Source: Halobacillus litoralis (GTDB lineage: Bacteria > Bacillota > Bacilli > Bacillales > Halobacillaceae). From it: a stretch of 64,000 nucleotides of DNA. Positions 44,054-52,557 of this stretch are shown here, piece after piece. Numbering within the stretch: position 1 is the stretch's first letter; each line of letters opens with the position of its first letter. The notes under the pieces were generated by a model. The model searched no databases and had not been told where the DNA came from. It was given only the letters and a program-made list of their open reading frames with translations. The stretch lies in assembly GCF_020524025.1 (NCBI RefSeq), contig NZ_JAIVKN010000001.1, positions 1,116,001 to 1,180,000 on the forward strand. The letters are read 5' to 3'. The translations under genes were made by a program, and so were the position numbers.

Positions 44054-45268
44054 TCAAGCCAACAAACACTCGTGATCATAGAGGTAGGCGTAGCGTAAAT
44101 CAATAAAAAGGAAGTGTTGATCCGTTAGTGGGAAGCTGAATGTACGTACCATTTCTTTCGTTTCAATATCTGAATATAAACCAGATAGAAGCCCTGTGTT
44201 CAAGGCTTTCATCTGCATTACATTTTCAAGGAAATAGGGTCGAAATGCCCAGTTAGAGCCGCGTTTATGTGGCTCCAGTTCCCACGTGTCCGTTTTTTTT
44301 CTAAAGTTTGAGGAAACCTGTTGACCGTCAATATGACAAACAAACATTCGAAAGCTCTCCTCATGAAATTGCTCTGTTATTGATTGGATAAAGATATCCG
44401 CTTTTTTTGGTCCCTCCCATTTAGAAAGAACAGACCTTACTTTCTGCTCCCACTTCTTCACAAAATTATGGCGCTGCTCTAATAAATTTTTCTCTCTTTG
44501 AATATATCCACTGATTTTCTCACTAATTTTCATAGAGAGAGAGGTATGATCGACCGGTTGGAAAGAAGGATGGGCAAGGTAGAATCCTTGGTAGTATCTA
44601 CTTCCGTGTTTCCAGGCAAAATAAAGTTGAAAATCATCTTCGATATTCTCAAATAGAAGGGCTGCTCCAATTCGATGGGCAAGCATGGATAAAGAGTACA
44701 TAATATCCTGAAAAACATCACCATTTTGTGTGCGGATAATACTAGTATCAATTTTCAAGATATGGGGTTCAAGTTGGCGTATTCGGTCAATATTAGAACT
44801 TTTCGCCCCTACATGATCCACAGCAATCTGAATCCCGAAGGTTTTATAATACAAAAGCAGATGACTCAAAGATTCAAAGTCCTCATCAAAATCATGCTCT
44901 GTTACTTCTATAACAATACGATTCAAATGAAAGCCCTTTTCTTCATATTGAAGAAGTAACTGCATAAGATCTTCCCCATTATTAACCATTAACTGTTTAG
45001 CATTACGGTTAATGAACAGCATACCATCACTATTATTTGCAAGCATTTCTTCTATGGCAAGCTGCAGGACCTGCTGATCAACTTCTACTTTAAATTCTTC
45101 TGGTACGTCGGGATCATGAAAGAAAGAACCCAGGCTGAGCCATGTATCATCTTGTTTATAGCGTGCTAATACCTCATGACCTATAACCCCATGATTAATA
45201 GCACTCAATATAGGTTGAAAAACCGGCTTTATCTTATGTAAATTCCCTACAATATCTAACGGATCCAT
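44054..45268 (-). CDS. YkuI-like EAL protein, probable c-di-GMP receptor
   Basis: 404 residues colinear with B. subtilis YkuI: an N-terminal EAL domain (about 1-250) and a C-terminal PAS-like YkuI_C domain with NWAFRPYFLENVMQMKALNTGLLSGLYSDIETKEMVRTFSFPL. EAL reads EVL in GHEVLARY; the metal-site DDFG is replaced by DHVG, so phosphodiesterase activity is doubtful, as reported for YkuI, which binds c-di-GMP without hydrolysing it. No membrane segment. GAGGAGGG precedes the ATG. Likely partner of the nearby GGDEF enzyme. Confidence 0.92.
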   Translation of the reverse strand: MDPLDIVGNLHKIKPVFQPILSAINHGVIGHEVLARYKQDDTWLSLGSFFHDPDVPEEFKVEVDQQVLQLAIEEMLANNSDGMLFINRNAKQLMVNNGEDLMQLLLQYEEKGFHLNRIVIEVTEHDFDEDFESLSHLLLYYKTFGIQIAVDHVGAKSSNIDRIRQLEPHILKIDTSIIRTQNGDVFQDIMYSLSMLAHRIGAALLFENIEDDFQLYFAWKHGSRYYQGFYLAHPSFQPVDHTSLSMKISEKISGYIQREKNLLEQRHNFVKKWEQKVRSVLSKWEGPKKADIFIQSITEQFHEESFRMFVCHIDGQQVSSNFRKKTDTWELEPHKRGSNWAFRPYFLENVMQMKALNTGLLSGLYSDIETKEMVRTFSFPLTDQHFLFIDLRYAYLYDHECLLA

Positions 45269-45401
45269 GTGTTCCCTCCTCTACAGGTTACATGACCTAT
45301 TATACAATAAGAAGAAGAATTCTCTAAACCTTCAAAATAAGAGTTCAAAAGAAAGATAAGAAAAATAGGCCACACGCAAACCAACCTCCATATATAACCA
45401 T

Positions 45402-45429
45402 ACACCCGGTCTATTCCACTCATATAATA
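45402..45429 (+). promoter_or_regulatory. Sigma-K-type promoter of the CwlC-like gene
   Basis: AC (45402-45403), 17-base spacer, CATATAATA (45421-45429): exact fit to the sigma-K pattern AC-N16/17-CATANNNTA. It lies about 30 bp before the ATG. B. subtilis cwlC is sigma-K dependent, which supports mother-cell expression late in sporulation. Confidence 0.68.
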
Positions 45430-45460
45430 GAGGGATATTTAGAAAGGAGATCTAACGATT

Positions 45461-47095
45461 ATGAAAATTGTTGTCATTGACGCCGGCCATGGAGGAACGG
45501 ACCCTGGTGCCATCTATCAAGGGAATCAGGAAAAGACGTTCAACTTAGCCATAGCCTTGAATGTAGAGCGGATCCTTTCACAAAATTATGAAGTAGAAAC
45601 AATTATGACAAGAACAAGAGATGTGACATTAAGTTTGGACAGCCGTACCTCGCTTGCCAACCGTCTAAACGCCGATTTCTTTTTATCCATTCATAACAAT
45701 GCTGCGGGCGGAAGGGGGTTTGAAAGCTACGTTTTCAACGGCCCCCTCTCACCGAATACTCAGCAGTATCAAAGAACTATTCATAATACAACATACAAAG
45801 CAATGAGTTCTTACGGTGTCAGAGATCGCGGTCAAAAACGCGCCAATTATTATGTGCTCCGTGAAACAAACATGAGCGCTTTACTATTAGAAGTGTTATT
45901 TGTGGATAACCCTCAAGATCTTGCTTTATTAAAAAACTCCGCTTTTATTAATGATATAAGCAGAGCGATCGCAAATGGAGTGGCGGATGCTTTGAATCTT
46001 CCAGCAAAAGAACCAACTGCACCAACCCCTCCTTCCGATACATTATTCCGAGTTATTGCAGGCTCATTCAGCAGCAGGGAGAACGCTGAAGAAAGAATCG
46101 AGTACCTTGCCAGCAATGGTTTTGCAGGATTTGTTGTTCCAACGACAATTTCCGGTAAAACCTATTATCGAGTACAGACGGGAGCGTTCTCTAACGAAGA
46201 AAATGCGAGAGAACAGGTCGATCAGCTGAAAAGTGTTGGTATTAATGACGCGTTTATAGTTAAAGGTGAGGATTCATCAGAACCAGAAAATCCAGACTCA
46301 GAACTCTATCTAGTGATAGCCGGTTCATTCAGAGAACGCGGTAATGCACAAAAACGTGTGAACGCACTTAAAGAGAACGGAATTGATTCGCTCATTACTA
46401 CAACCTCTATCTCGGGAATCACATATTATCGAGTACAGGCCGGGGCTTTCTCTAGTGAAGAAAATGCCTTGGCACAAATAAATCGTTTGAAGAGTGTTGG
46501 AATTACAGATGCATTTATTTTAAAAGCTCCCGCTCAACCTCCAGCTCCTATAGAAGGGTACACAATTTCTGGTGAGATGTATTTAAATGCCTGTCAACTT
46601 ACGGAATATGCACGGACTGTCAATTCCGAGGCACCGGAGCTGGGAGCATACTACCTCAAATATGGTGAAATCTATGGTATTAGAGGCGATGTTGCCTACG
46701 CACAAGCCATTAATGAAACAGACTTTTTTCGTTTTACTGGTTTGGTTAGTAAGGAGCAGAACAACTATGCAGGAATTGGTGCTACCGGTCCCGGAAATCC
46801 AGGTGCATCTTTTTCTACACCCGAAGAGGGTGTGCATGCTCACATTCAACACCTGTTTGCCTATGCATCTACTAACCCCATTCCGACTGGATTGAAAAAA
46901 GTCGACCCACGTTTTGATCTTGTAACAAGAGGAAGTGCAGTGACATGGAATGGGCTCAACGGAAAATGGGCAGTTCCAGGCACTACTTACGGTCAAAACA
47001 TTCTGTCAATTTATGAACGAAGTATCAATGCTGCACTCAAAAAAATGAATCAACAAATGGAAACTTTAGATCGTGTATTAGAAGATTTAAAATAA
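45461..47095 (+). CDS. CwlC-like N-acetylmuramoyl-L-alanine amidase with two SPOR repeats and a C-terminal glucosaminidase domain
   Basis: 544 residues. Amidase_3 domain (1-180): DAGHGG with His10, Glu24, SIHNN with His78 and catalytic Glu144. Two SPOR repeats (about 195-268 and 281-352), near copies of each other. C-terminal domain (about 360-530) with AYAQAINETDFFRFTG and NNYAGIGATGPGNPG, typical of endo-beta-N-acetylglucosaminidases. No signal peptide, as in CwlC, which acts inside the mother cell to lyse it. The sigma-K-like promoter agrees. CwlC itself has only amidase and SPOR parts, so the added domain makes a bifunctional wall hydrolase. Confidence 0.92.
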   Translation: MKIVVIDAGHGGTDPGAIYQGNQEKTFNLAIALNVERILSQNYEVETIMTRTRDVTLSLDSRTSLANRLNADFFLSIHNNAAGGRGFESYVFNGPLSPNTQQYQRTIHNTTYKAMSSYGVRDRGQKRANYYVLRETNMSALLLEVLFVDNPQDLALLKNSAFINDISRAIANGVADALNLPAKEPTAPTPPSDTLFRVIAGSFSSRENAEERIEYLASNGFAGFVVPTTISGKTYYRVQTGAFSNEENAREQVDQLKSVGINDAFIVKGEDSSEPENPDSELYLVIAGSFRERGNAQKRVNALKENGIDSLITTTSISGITYYRVQAGAFSSEENALAQINRLKSVGITDAFILKAPAQPPAPIEGYTISGEMYLNACQLTEYARTVNSEAPELGAYYLKYGEIYGIRGDVAYAQAINETDFFRFTGLVSKEQNNYAGIGATGPGNPGASFSTPEEGVHAHIQHLFAYASTNPIPTGLKKVDPRFDLVTRGSAVTWNGLNGKWAVPGTTYGQNILSIYERSINAALKKMNQQMETLDRVLEDLK

Positions 47096-47097
47096 CC

Positions 47098-47133
47098 AAA
47101 ATCCGGACCCTGTTTAGACAGGGTCCGGATTTT
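47098..47133 (+). terminator. Terminator of the CwlC-like gene
   Basis: AAAATCCGGACCCTGT / ACAGGGTCCGGATTTT, 16-bp perfect stem, TTAG loop, T-rich tail. Confidence 0.95.
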
Positions 47134-47255
47134 TTCTCTAGGAAAAGTCTACAGTGCTGGTTCTCCTAAGAGAAGTCTAAACTCTTAGTTTTGACATAGA
47201 ATGATTTTTGATGACCACTTGAAAACTCTGCATTTATGACAAGAAAACGTTGGCT

Positions 47256-47579
47256 TTATTCCTCTACCTGTACAAGAAAGACCCGCTCATTAAAAGCTCC
47301 TCTTGTATCAGATTTCTCTTTTTTGACCTGTTCCAGTTGTTCCATAGAAACCCCATGTTTTCCAGCGAGAGCAGTTATCACCTCTAACGCATCGGCCTGC
47401 TCCTCTACTGCATCAGCATCATTCCCAGCTTCTAAGTACTCTGAAATTTCTTCCTGCAATTTATTTCTCAATTCTTTATGATACTCTTCTTTATTTAATA
47501 TCTTTGTCTTTGGTTCCTTTCCCCGCTCCTCTATTATTCTTGGAATAAAGTCACGTACCAGCTTGTTGTAAACAGGCAT
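47256..47579 (-). CDS. MazG-like nucleotide pyrophosphohydrolase
   Basis: 107 residues beginning MPVYNKLVRDFIPRIIEERG. The all-alpha NTP-PPase metal motif is visible: EEISEYLEAGND then EEQADALEVI (ExxE...ExxD). Related proteins hydrolyse non-canonical or damaged (d)NTPs, or are phosphoribosyl-ATP pyrophosphohydrolase relatives; the substrate is not known. A longer upstream frame was rejected because GGAGGG is spaced for the ATG at 47579. Monocistronic. Confidence 0.88.
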   Translation of the reverse strand: MPVYNKLVRDFIPRIIEERGKEPKTKILNKEEYHKELRNKLQEEISEYLEAGNDADAVEEQADALEVITALAGKHGVSMEQLEQVKKEKSDTRGAFNERVFLVQVEE

Positions 47580-47850
47580 ATAAACCCTCCTTCTTTTCCT
47601 CACAATTATTTCACCAAAGCTCAGCATGTCGATTAGGTCTATTGATTATCCATGTTTTGGAACTTATTTAAAGTAGATTCGTATCTATAACATGCTCTCT
47701 TTCCAAGCTTATGTGATAAGTTCTCTATGACACCACCATCTTCCGGTCATATGGAAGGAGAGTTCCCTTAAGCAACCCATCTATGACTCTCACATTAAGA
47801 TCGACATTCATGTTAAATGATTCCTTATATTATCAAAAGGAGGTGAATCC

Positions 47851-48153
47851 TTGTTTATCACGGGTGTGCTGCTAGTACCGTTGTTTTTATTTTTCACATT
47901 CGTCCTTTTCACATTTGCCTGGGGGAAAGCGGGTAAAACAGAAAAAGGCAGAAGAGTTTTAAACCAATCCCTTGCTAATGCTGCTCCAATTCTGCCTATT
48001 GGATGGCTGATTATAGAATCCTATCATGGATTTATCCACAAACTTTCTTATTCTGAGTATAGAGATTCCATGTGGGTACTAGTTATGATTTCATTTATTT
48101 ACATCGGTATATCTATTCTTAGTAAAAAAAGAAAAGATCCAGCCGGAGTTTAA
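47851..48153 (+). CDS. Small membrane protein, TTG start
   Basis: 100 residues, three hydrophobic parts (VLLVPLFLFFTFVLFTFAWG; NAAPILPIGWLIIESY; MWVLVMISFIYIGISIL). AAAGGAGGTGAAT, a nearly perfect ribosome site, lies eight bases before a TTG at 47851, the only fitting start. Function unknown. It is convergent with an RDD-family gene. Confidence 0.72.
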   Translation: MFITGVLLVPLFLFFTFVLFTFAWGKAGKTEKGRRVLNQSLANAAPILPIGWLIIESYHGFIHKLSYSEYRDSMWVLVMISFIYIGISILSKKRKDPAGV

Positions 48154-48161
48154 GTTGTATT

Positions 48162-48641
48162 TCATTCCAGTGATTTGCGCTTAATCTCTGTACATGAAAC
48201 GATTTCCGACCATCCTCGTCCTTTTTTATCTGTAAGAGCAATAAAGAGAGTAATAAAATACCATAGTCCATTAGACAGTATTACCGGTACAAATCCAAGA
48301 ACCGCTCTTGCTATAATCTGAAGTATGTTTGGCTTATTACCATTTATAGATAAGACCGTTATATTCGTCAAAAGCATTCCAAGTGTACGCCCTTTAAAGA
48401 ATAACGGGACACCAATCAAGAAGGTTACGTGGGTTAGGATAAAAGCCTTCCAGAAGACGGGGTTGGGATTGTATCCACGTCCTGAATCCAGCATTTCTGT
48501 AATGAATGCAGCCAGTACTCCAGCGATAATAAGTTCAAGGGCCCCGCCAATAAAACGTTGAAACAGATTTTTTTCTTCTATGGGAAGTTCCTCCTTCCTG
48601 TGTATTATCTTATGGAAAGGAGGGAAAGATGGTTTGCCCAA
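48162..48641 (-). CDS. RDD family membrane protein with unclear start
   Basis: Up to 159 residues with four hydrophobic segments and the RDD signature region LFQRFIGGALELIIAGVLAAF, then GRTLGMLLTNITVLS. The only start codon at the 5' end of the frame is a TTG (48641) without a ribosome site. A strong AAGGAGG lies 22 codons further in, but the codon at the right distance is ATA, not ATG; a mutated start, sequencing error or unusual initiation are possible. Function unknown. An 18-bp perfect inverted repeat lies just upstream. Confidence 0.7.
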   Translation of the reverse strand: MGKPSFPPFHKIIHRKEELPIEEKNLFQRFIGGALELIIAGVLAAFITEMLDSGRGYNPNPVFWKAFILTHVTFLIGVPLFFKGRTLGMLLTNITVLSINGNKPNILQIIARAVLGFVPVILSNGLWYFITLFIALTDKKGRGWSEIVSCTEIKRKSLE

Positions 48642-48646
48642 ATCGG

Positions 48647-48688
48647 TTCCATAATGAGATGGAGCTTCAACTCCATCTCATTATGGAA
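48647..48688. repeat. 18-bp perfect inverted repeat upstream of the RDD gene
   Basis: TTCCATAATGAGATGGAG (48647-48664) and its exact complement (48671-48688) with a 6-base loop. Very stable hairpin on either strand. There is no real T-run on either side, so it is not a typical terminator. Confidence 0.85.
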
Positions 48689-48971
48689 AATTTAACACAA
48701 TCAATCTAAAAATTAATCTTTTAACTATAGAGAGCAGCTCCCATGTACGAGGTATGTTGGTTCCGGTACGAGAAAACCAATCTTCATGTTTCCTGTAGTC
48801 GACTTTATTAATTACTTTTAAATTTCCTCTGGATTTATATTCCACGCTTTTTCCACCGAATCCATCGTAAATCCTTAATAATGGATAATTCACTACTCTG
48901 TCATGGAATTCTGAGTGGTTTTTCTATATACTTGTCTAGGATTCTATAAAGAAAAAGAAAGGATCGATCCT

Positions 48972-49496
48972 ATGAAAAAAGAATTCAACTATGTTCCATG
49001 GGTTGTCGGTCTATCGATCGCCATCAACTTAATTGTTGTTGCCCTTCTCTTTTTGCCGAAAGTAGACGGTGAAACGAGCTTCGATATTAAACTGCTGCCA
49101 TTACTAAACGCTGTTCTGAACTCATTTACATTTGTGTTCTTATTAGCAGCCCTTTTTATGATTATCAGAAAAAATATAGTTTGGCATAAGCGGTTTATTT
49201 TTGCAGCTTTTACGAGTACAGCATTTTTCCTTATTTCTTATCTGACCTATCATTCAATGGCAGAATCCACTTCTTATGGTGGGGAAGGCCTTGTGGCGGG
49301 AATTTATTATTTCATTCTAATTACCCACATTGTTCTGGCTGCTCTTATTGTTCCGCTTGCTTTGCTTACATTGTTCCGGGGGCTGGCGATGAAAGTGGAT
49401 AAACATCGGAAAATCGCTCGTTTGACAATGCCGCTATGGCTTTATGTCAGCCTGACCGGGGTTATCGTTTATTTAATGATTTCACCATATTATTAA
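48972..49496 (+). CDS. ctaM: DUF420 membrane protein, CtaM/YozB-like
   Basis: 174 residues with five transmembrane helices (VVGLSIAINLIVVALLFL; LLPLLNAVLNSFTFVFLLAALFMI; FIFAAFTSTAFFLISYL; GIYYFILITHIVLAALIVPLALL; MPLWLYVSLTGVIVYLMI). Conserved His residues (WHKRFIF, LTYHS, ITHIVLA, DKHRKIARLTMP) are typical of DUF420; CtaM of this family is needed for heme-copper oxidase maturation. The start at 48972 follows GAAAGGATCG; an upstream frame has none. No cta genes are adjacent. Confidence 0.85.
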   Translation: MKKEFNYVPWVVGLSIAINLIVVALLFLPKVDGETSFDIKLLPLLNAVLNSFTFVFLLAALFMIIRKNIVWHKRFIFAAFTSTAFFLISYLTYHSMAESTSYGGEGLVAGIYYFILITHIVLAALIVPLALLTLFRGLAMKVDKHRKIARLTMPLWLYVSLTGVIVYLMISPYY

Positions 49497-49535
49497 AAAA
49501 TAAGGCCTACGCACGATTGCGCAGGCCTTATTTTT
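49496..49535 (+). terminator. Terminator of ctaM-like gene
   Basis: AAAAATAAGGCCT-A-CGCA pairs with TGCG-C-AGGCCTTATTTTT, CGAT loop. Confidence 0.92.
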
Positions 49536-49732
49536 ATATAAAATTATTCTATAATAACAAACAAAAAATTCGAATGTGCTTTTTCAACCTTATTTAGTAG
49601 CTAATATTGCTTCCTTTTGTTATTGTAGAATAACAGATAACTGACAACAAAGAATATGTTGTTTACTCAGCTGTTATTTCGGGAAAGTAAATGCTTAGAC
49701 GTCACTTATTAAATCTCTTGAAGGAGAATGAC

Positions 49733-49963
49733 ATGGACATACTTCAATTTATTAAAGATGAAGGGTATACCTCAGCGAAATTTCATTCACTGAGCGGTGA
49801 AGACGTTCATATTCAGTTGAGTGATGTGGCTTCTTCTGATGACTTGTTTAAACTGTTGGAAGTAACACCAACATCAATTAATTATTTTCCCTTTGAAAGA
49901 GCACCCTATTTAGATTGTATTCAGGATCACTCTTATCTCAAGTTAAAATTGATCAAACCATAG
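49733..49963 (+). CDS. Hypothetical 76-residue protein
   Basis: Acidic soluble protein beginning MDILQFIKDEGYTSAKFHSL, with predicted mixed alpha/beta pattern and no signal peptide or membrane segment. GAAGGAG lies eight bases before the ATG at 49733; a 14-codon upstream extension has no ribosome site. A strong terminator follows 15 bp after the stop, so it is a compact single-gene unit. No family recognised. Confidence 0.65.
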   Translation: MDILQFIKDEGYTSAKFHSLSGEDVHIQLSDVASSDDLFKLLEVTPTSINYFPFERAPYLDCIQDHSYLKLKLIKP

Positions 49964-49977
49964 CATGAAAATAAGGG

Positions 49978-50011
49978 AAACCGGATCACAGTTGTGATCC
50001 GGTTTTTTTAT
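49978..50011 (+). terminator. Terminator of the 76-residue ORF
   Basis: AAACCGGATCACA / TGTGATCCGGTTT with a two-base centre and T7 tail. The following 50012-50274 stretch shows nothing recognisable. Confidence 0.93.
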
Positions 50012-50274
50012 CCGCTTGTTTTATATTTGGTTCTGTTAAAGATTTATATTGCTTTTTTACACGAGTTTTAAGGAACTCCTTCCCTCCCAACCTCTCATCA
50101 AGATAACGGACCAAGTCCGCTATTCCAGACAAGGAAGATTGTTTAAAAGAGTTCTAATGATCAACACTCGACTTTAACAGAACTTTTTATTTAAAAGACA
50201 TGTAATCCCCTTCTAAAGCGAACCTGAAGCTTCATTCATCACCAGACAGGGGGATTTCATTCGTGTTTAACTAA

Positions 50275-50733
50275 TTACTGTGGGGTAGTGGGTTCTGTTT
50301 TAAGTGCGTTCAGAATGATCTGCTTTATTTGAGGCGTCATGTTTCTCAATTGTTCCACATCATAGCACCCAGTATAGTATTGAATGACAAGACCATCCAC
50401 AAAGGAAATCATGACGGAGGCTCCATACGGTTGATGAATCAGTGGATACTCTTTTTCTTGATCCAATGAAGTAAGCTTATCTTGTACATAGTCAACCATT
50501 TCGTTAAAAGCACCGCTAAAGGTATGCTTATAGATATCTCCTTTGGAATAGCGGCTCATAACGGCTTTTATATTCTCTATATTTCTATCGTTGTACTCCC
50601 ATGAATCCATCAGGAATTCATGAACAAACTCCTCCACTGTTGTGCTTTCATTACCCGTAACTGCTTCCACATAGTCATCCTCAAGCTTCTTCAACAATTC
50701 GTCCATATCTTTATGGGAAATTCGATGTTCCAT
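50275..50733 (-). CDS. TetR-type ligand-binding domain protein lacking the DNA-binding HTH
   Basis: 152 residues. HKDMDELLKKLEDDYVEAV at the N-terminus resembles the end of a TetR HTH followed by helix 4, and the rest (IENIKAVMSRYSKGDIYKHTF; VMISFVDGLVIQYYTGCYD; MTPQIKQIILNAL) is a typical TetR C-terminal regulatory domain. The roughly 45-residue HTH is missing and no remnant is found upstream in any frame. A proper ribosome site (GAAGGTGAT) precedes the ATG, so the short form is translated. It could be a decayed regulator or a ligand-binding protein in its own right. Confidence 0.7.
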   Translation of the reverse strand: MEHRISHKDMDELLKKLEDDYVEAVTGNESTTVEEFVHEFLMDSWEYNDRNIENIKAVMSRYSKGDIYKHTFSGAFNEMVDYVQDKLTSLDQEKEYPLIHQPYGASVMISFVDGLVIQYYTGCYDVEQLRNMTPQIKQIILNALKTEPTTPQ

Positions 50734-50880
50734 TATATCACCTTCATTTCTAGAGTTGGTTGCTATTTTCCCAAGATAATAGAATTTAACACTACTTTTT
50801 ACGATAGAATAAGAATATTTTAAATTATTTATTCTTCCTAAACATCAGTTCCCCGAGGCAGATCGAATGTTTTTTTATCA

Positions 50881-50913
50881 AAAAAACGCACCGCTGTTTC
50901 TTACAGCAGTACG
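50881..50913 (-). terminator. Terminator of the toroid-like protein gene
   Basis: An 11-bp stem with G-U pairs (50887-50897 with 50903-50913) followed by a U7 run on the minus strand. Confidence 0.8.
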
Positions 50914-50962
50914 CCCATTCAATACCTTTTCAAAGATGTTTTCAAAAACTTCCTCAAAATGA

Positions 50963-51898
50963 CTATAACCAGCCCATAACCTTCATTTTTTTATAGCGGT
51001 TTACAGCCACAACCCCCTGCCATTGCCGCTTAGCTAATACATAGGACTCCGAATGATCTCCCCAATCCCAGGTAATATCCCAGACCCCTTCATCTAAAAG
51101 TGTATTCATATAGAATTTCGCATTTTCACGAACAAGATCAGGAAACTTTTCATAAAACGGGTGCTGGGGGCCGTCGATCATATCAAGAGGAAGAGCAGAG
51201 TAGCTTCTCCCCCATTTTGAAGGTTCCATCTCTACACAGGCTTCTGTAAGATCATAAATATGACTTTCAATTAGTGAAAAGGTATATAAACTCTCCGTTT
51301 GCAGGCGGCTTTTGTAACGAGAGAGGATAGAAAGAAGCTGCTGATAGCAAAGAACTTCATGAAAATCCATGTCATCTGCAGCCATTAAACGTTCAACTGC
51401 TCTGACAATACTATGCCAGCCTAACTCGGAGGCCTCGCTTCCAATGGCGGACCAGTCAACAAGAAATCCTGCAAGTTCAGCGGATGGATTAAACATCCAT
51501 TGACTTTGAATACCTTCCTTATAATGCCACCACGGAGCATGAGGGAAATCATTGACCTCCGGAATTACGGATGGCCACATTCCTGTCTCCGGGTCATATG
51601 TATTCATTAAATAGGAAATCACCCGAGTAATGACAGGCTCTTTAGAAGCAACTCTCATTTCTAAAAGCTGCTGTCCAGCCGCCCAAGTGGCCATAGGGGA
51701 AGAACCAGGCAGCCAAAAGTCCGGCTCAATTCCATGGCCGAACCCTCCATCTTCATTTTGAAAAGCGGTCAAATATCGAAGGACTTCTCTCTTGGATCCT
51801 TTTTCAAAAAGTGCTCTCCACCGTGCCTCCTCCAATGGTCTTGCATACCTCTTCATCCATATACTTGTCTTCGTGAAATTCTTTGTGAGCTTTTCCAT
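50963..51898 (-). CDS. Alpha/alpha-toroid protein, prenyltransferase/terpene-cyclase-like repeats
   Basis: 311 residues with repeat motifs reminiscent of prenyltransferase/squalene-hopene-cyclase QW repeats: YLTAFQNEDGGFGHGIEPDFW (about 41-61) and YDPETGMWPS (about 102-111). No DxDD motif of class II terpene cyclases is seen, so cyclase activity is doubtful; no signal peptide. Function unknown. AGAAGGGTGGCAGAAG precedes the ATG. Monocistronic. Confidence 0.65.
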   Translation of the reverse strand: MEKLTKNFTKTSIWMKRYARPLEEARWRALFEKGSKREVLRYLTAFQNEDGGFGHGIEPDFWLPGSSPMATWAAGQQLLEMRVASKEPVITRVISYLMNTYDPETGMWPSVIPEVNDFPHAPWWHYKEGIQSQWMFNPSAELAGFLVDWSAIGSEASELGWHSIVRAVERLMAADDMDFHEVLCYQQLLSILSRYKSRLQTESLYTFSLIESHIYDLTEACVEMEPSKWGRSYSALPLDMIDGPQHPFYEKFPDLVRENAKFYMNTLLDEGVWDITWDWGDHSESYVLAKRQWQGVVAVNRYKKMKVMGWL

Positions 51899-52146
51899 TC
51901 TTCTGCCACCCTTCTAAAGGTTTTCGGGCATTCACAATGATGTAGACCTGTGATGAAAGAAGCCTTTTCCTTGGAAATAAACGAACAGCGTGACAATATC
52001 ACTTTAATTTCGATTCAATTAAGCATTAGAACCGTTTTGTTAACACGTAAGTAAAATCAACATAGGATTGATTGTTTCCACACCTAGATTACGTGACAGC
52101 ACCGGACTTGGCTTAAACCTCTGAGGGTGATATATATGAATCGCCT

Positions 52147-52557
52147 CTATTCACCCGATGCAAATAAATAACGTTTTGTTTTGTTCCCATACTCTGCAAT
52201 AATAATCACCGGGGTTTCTTTTGAACGGTAAAGGACAGCACCTTGAGGCAGGTGACTGGCCATCCCTTCCTCTACAATACCGAGGCGTTCACCCTTTGAC
52301 CATTCCTTCTCTTCTATCCAACCGACTCCATGGGTATAAACCTCTCCATGTTCAAGCTGCACGTAATCAGCTTCTGAGTTGTTCTTTAGAACTTGACTTT
52401 TGCTCAATGATCCCCCTTCACCTCGACCGGGGTAACAGCCAAATAGAAAAAGCAGCGAAATGACCAATAAGATGACTTTTTTAACACCTCCCACCACCTT
52501 TTCATTCGAGAAGTGTAATCTCCGCAGCCTTAAGTTTTCTGCTGTCCGGGTCTTCAC
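52147..52557 (-). CDS. Small lipoprotein with suspect 5' end
   Basis: After residue 25 the frame reads KKVILLVISLLFLFGC, a lipoprotein signal with lipobox LFGC, then a hydrophilic domain with VEEGMASHLPQGAVLYRS. In this frame no good start codon follows the ribosome site. A GTG at 52487 behind AAAAGGTGG would give MLKK and reach the signal if the A6 tract (T6 at 52477-52482) had seven bases; so there may be a one-base slip, or a weak GTG further upstream is used. It follows another lipoprotein gene directly. Confidence 0.6.
   Translation of the reverse strand: MKTRTAENLRLRRLHFSNEKVVGGVKKVILLVISLLFLFGCYPGRGEGGSLSKSQVLKNNSEADYVQLEHGEVYTHGVGWIEEKEWSKGERLGIVEEGMASHLPQGAVLYRSKETPVIIIAEYGNKTKRYLFASGE

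Noticed and set aside
48681-48893. 70-codon minus-strand frame ending in the 18-bp hairpin
   Set aside because: GTG start without ribosome site; composition not convincing, though transcription into the hairpin cannot be excluded.
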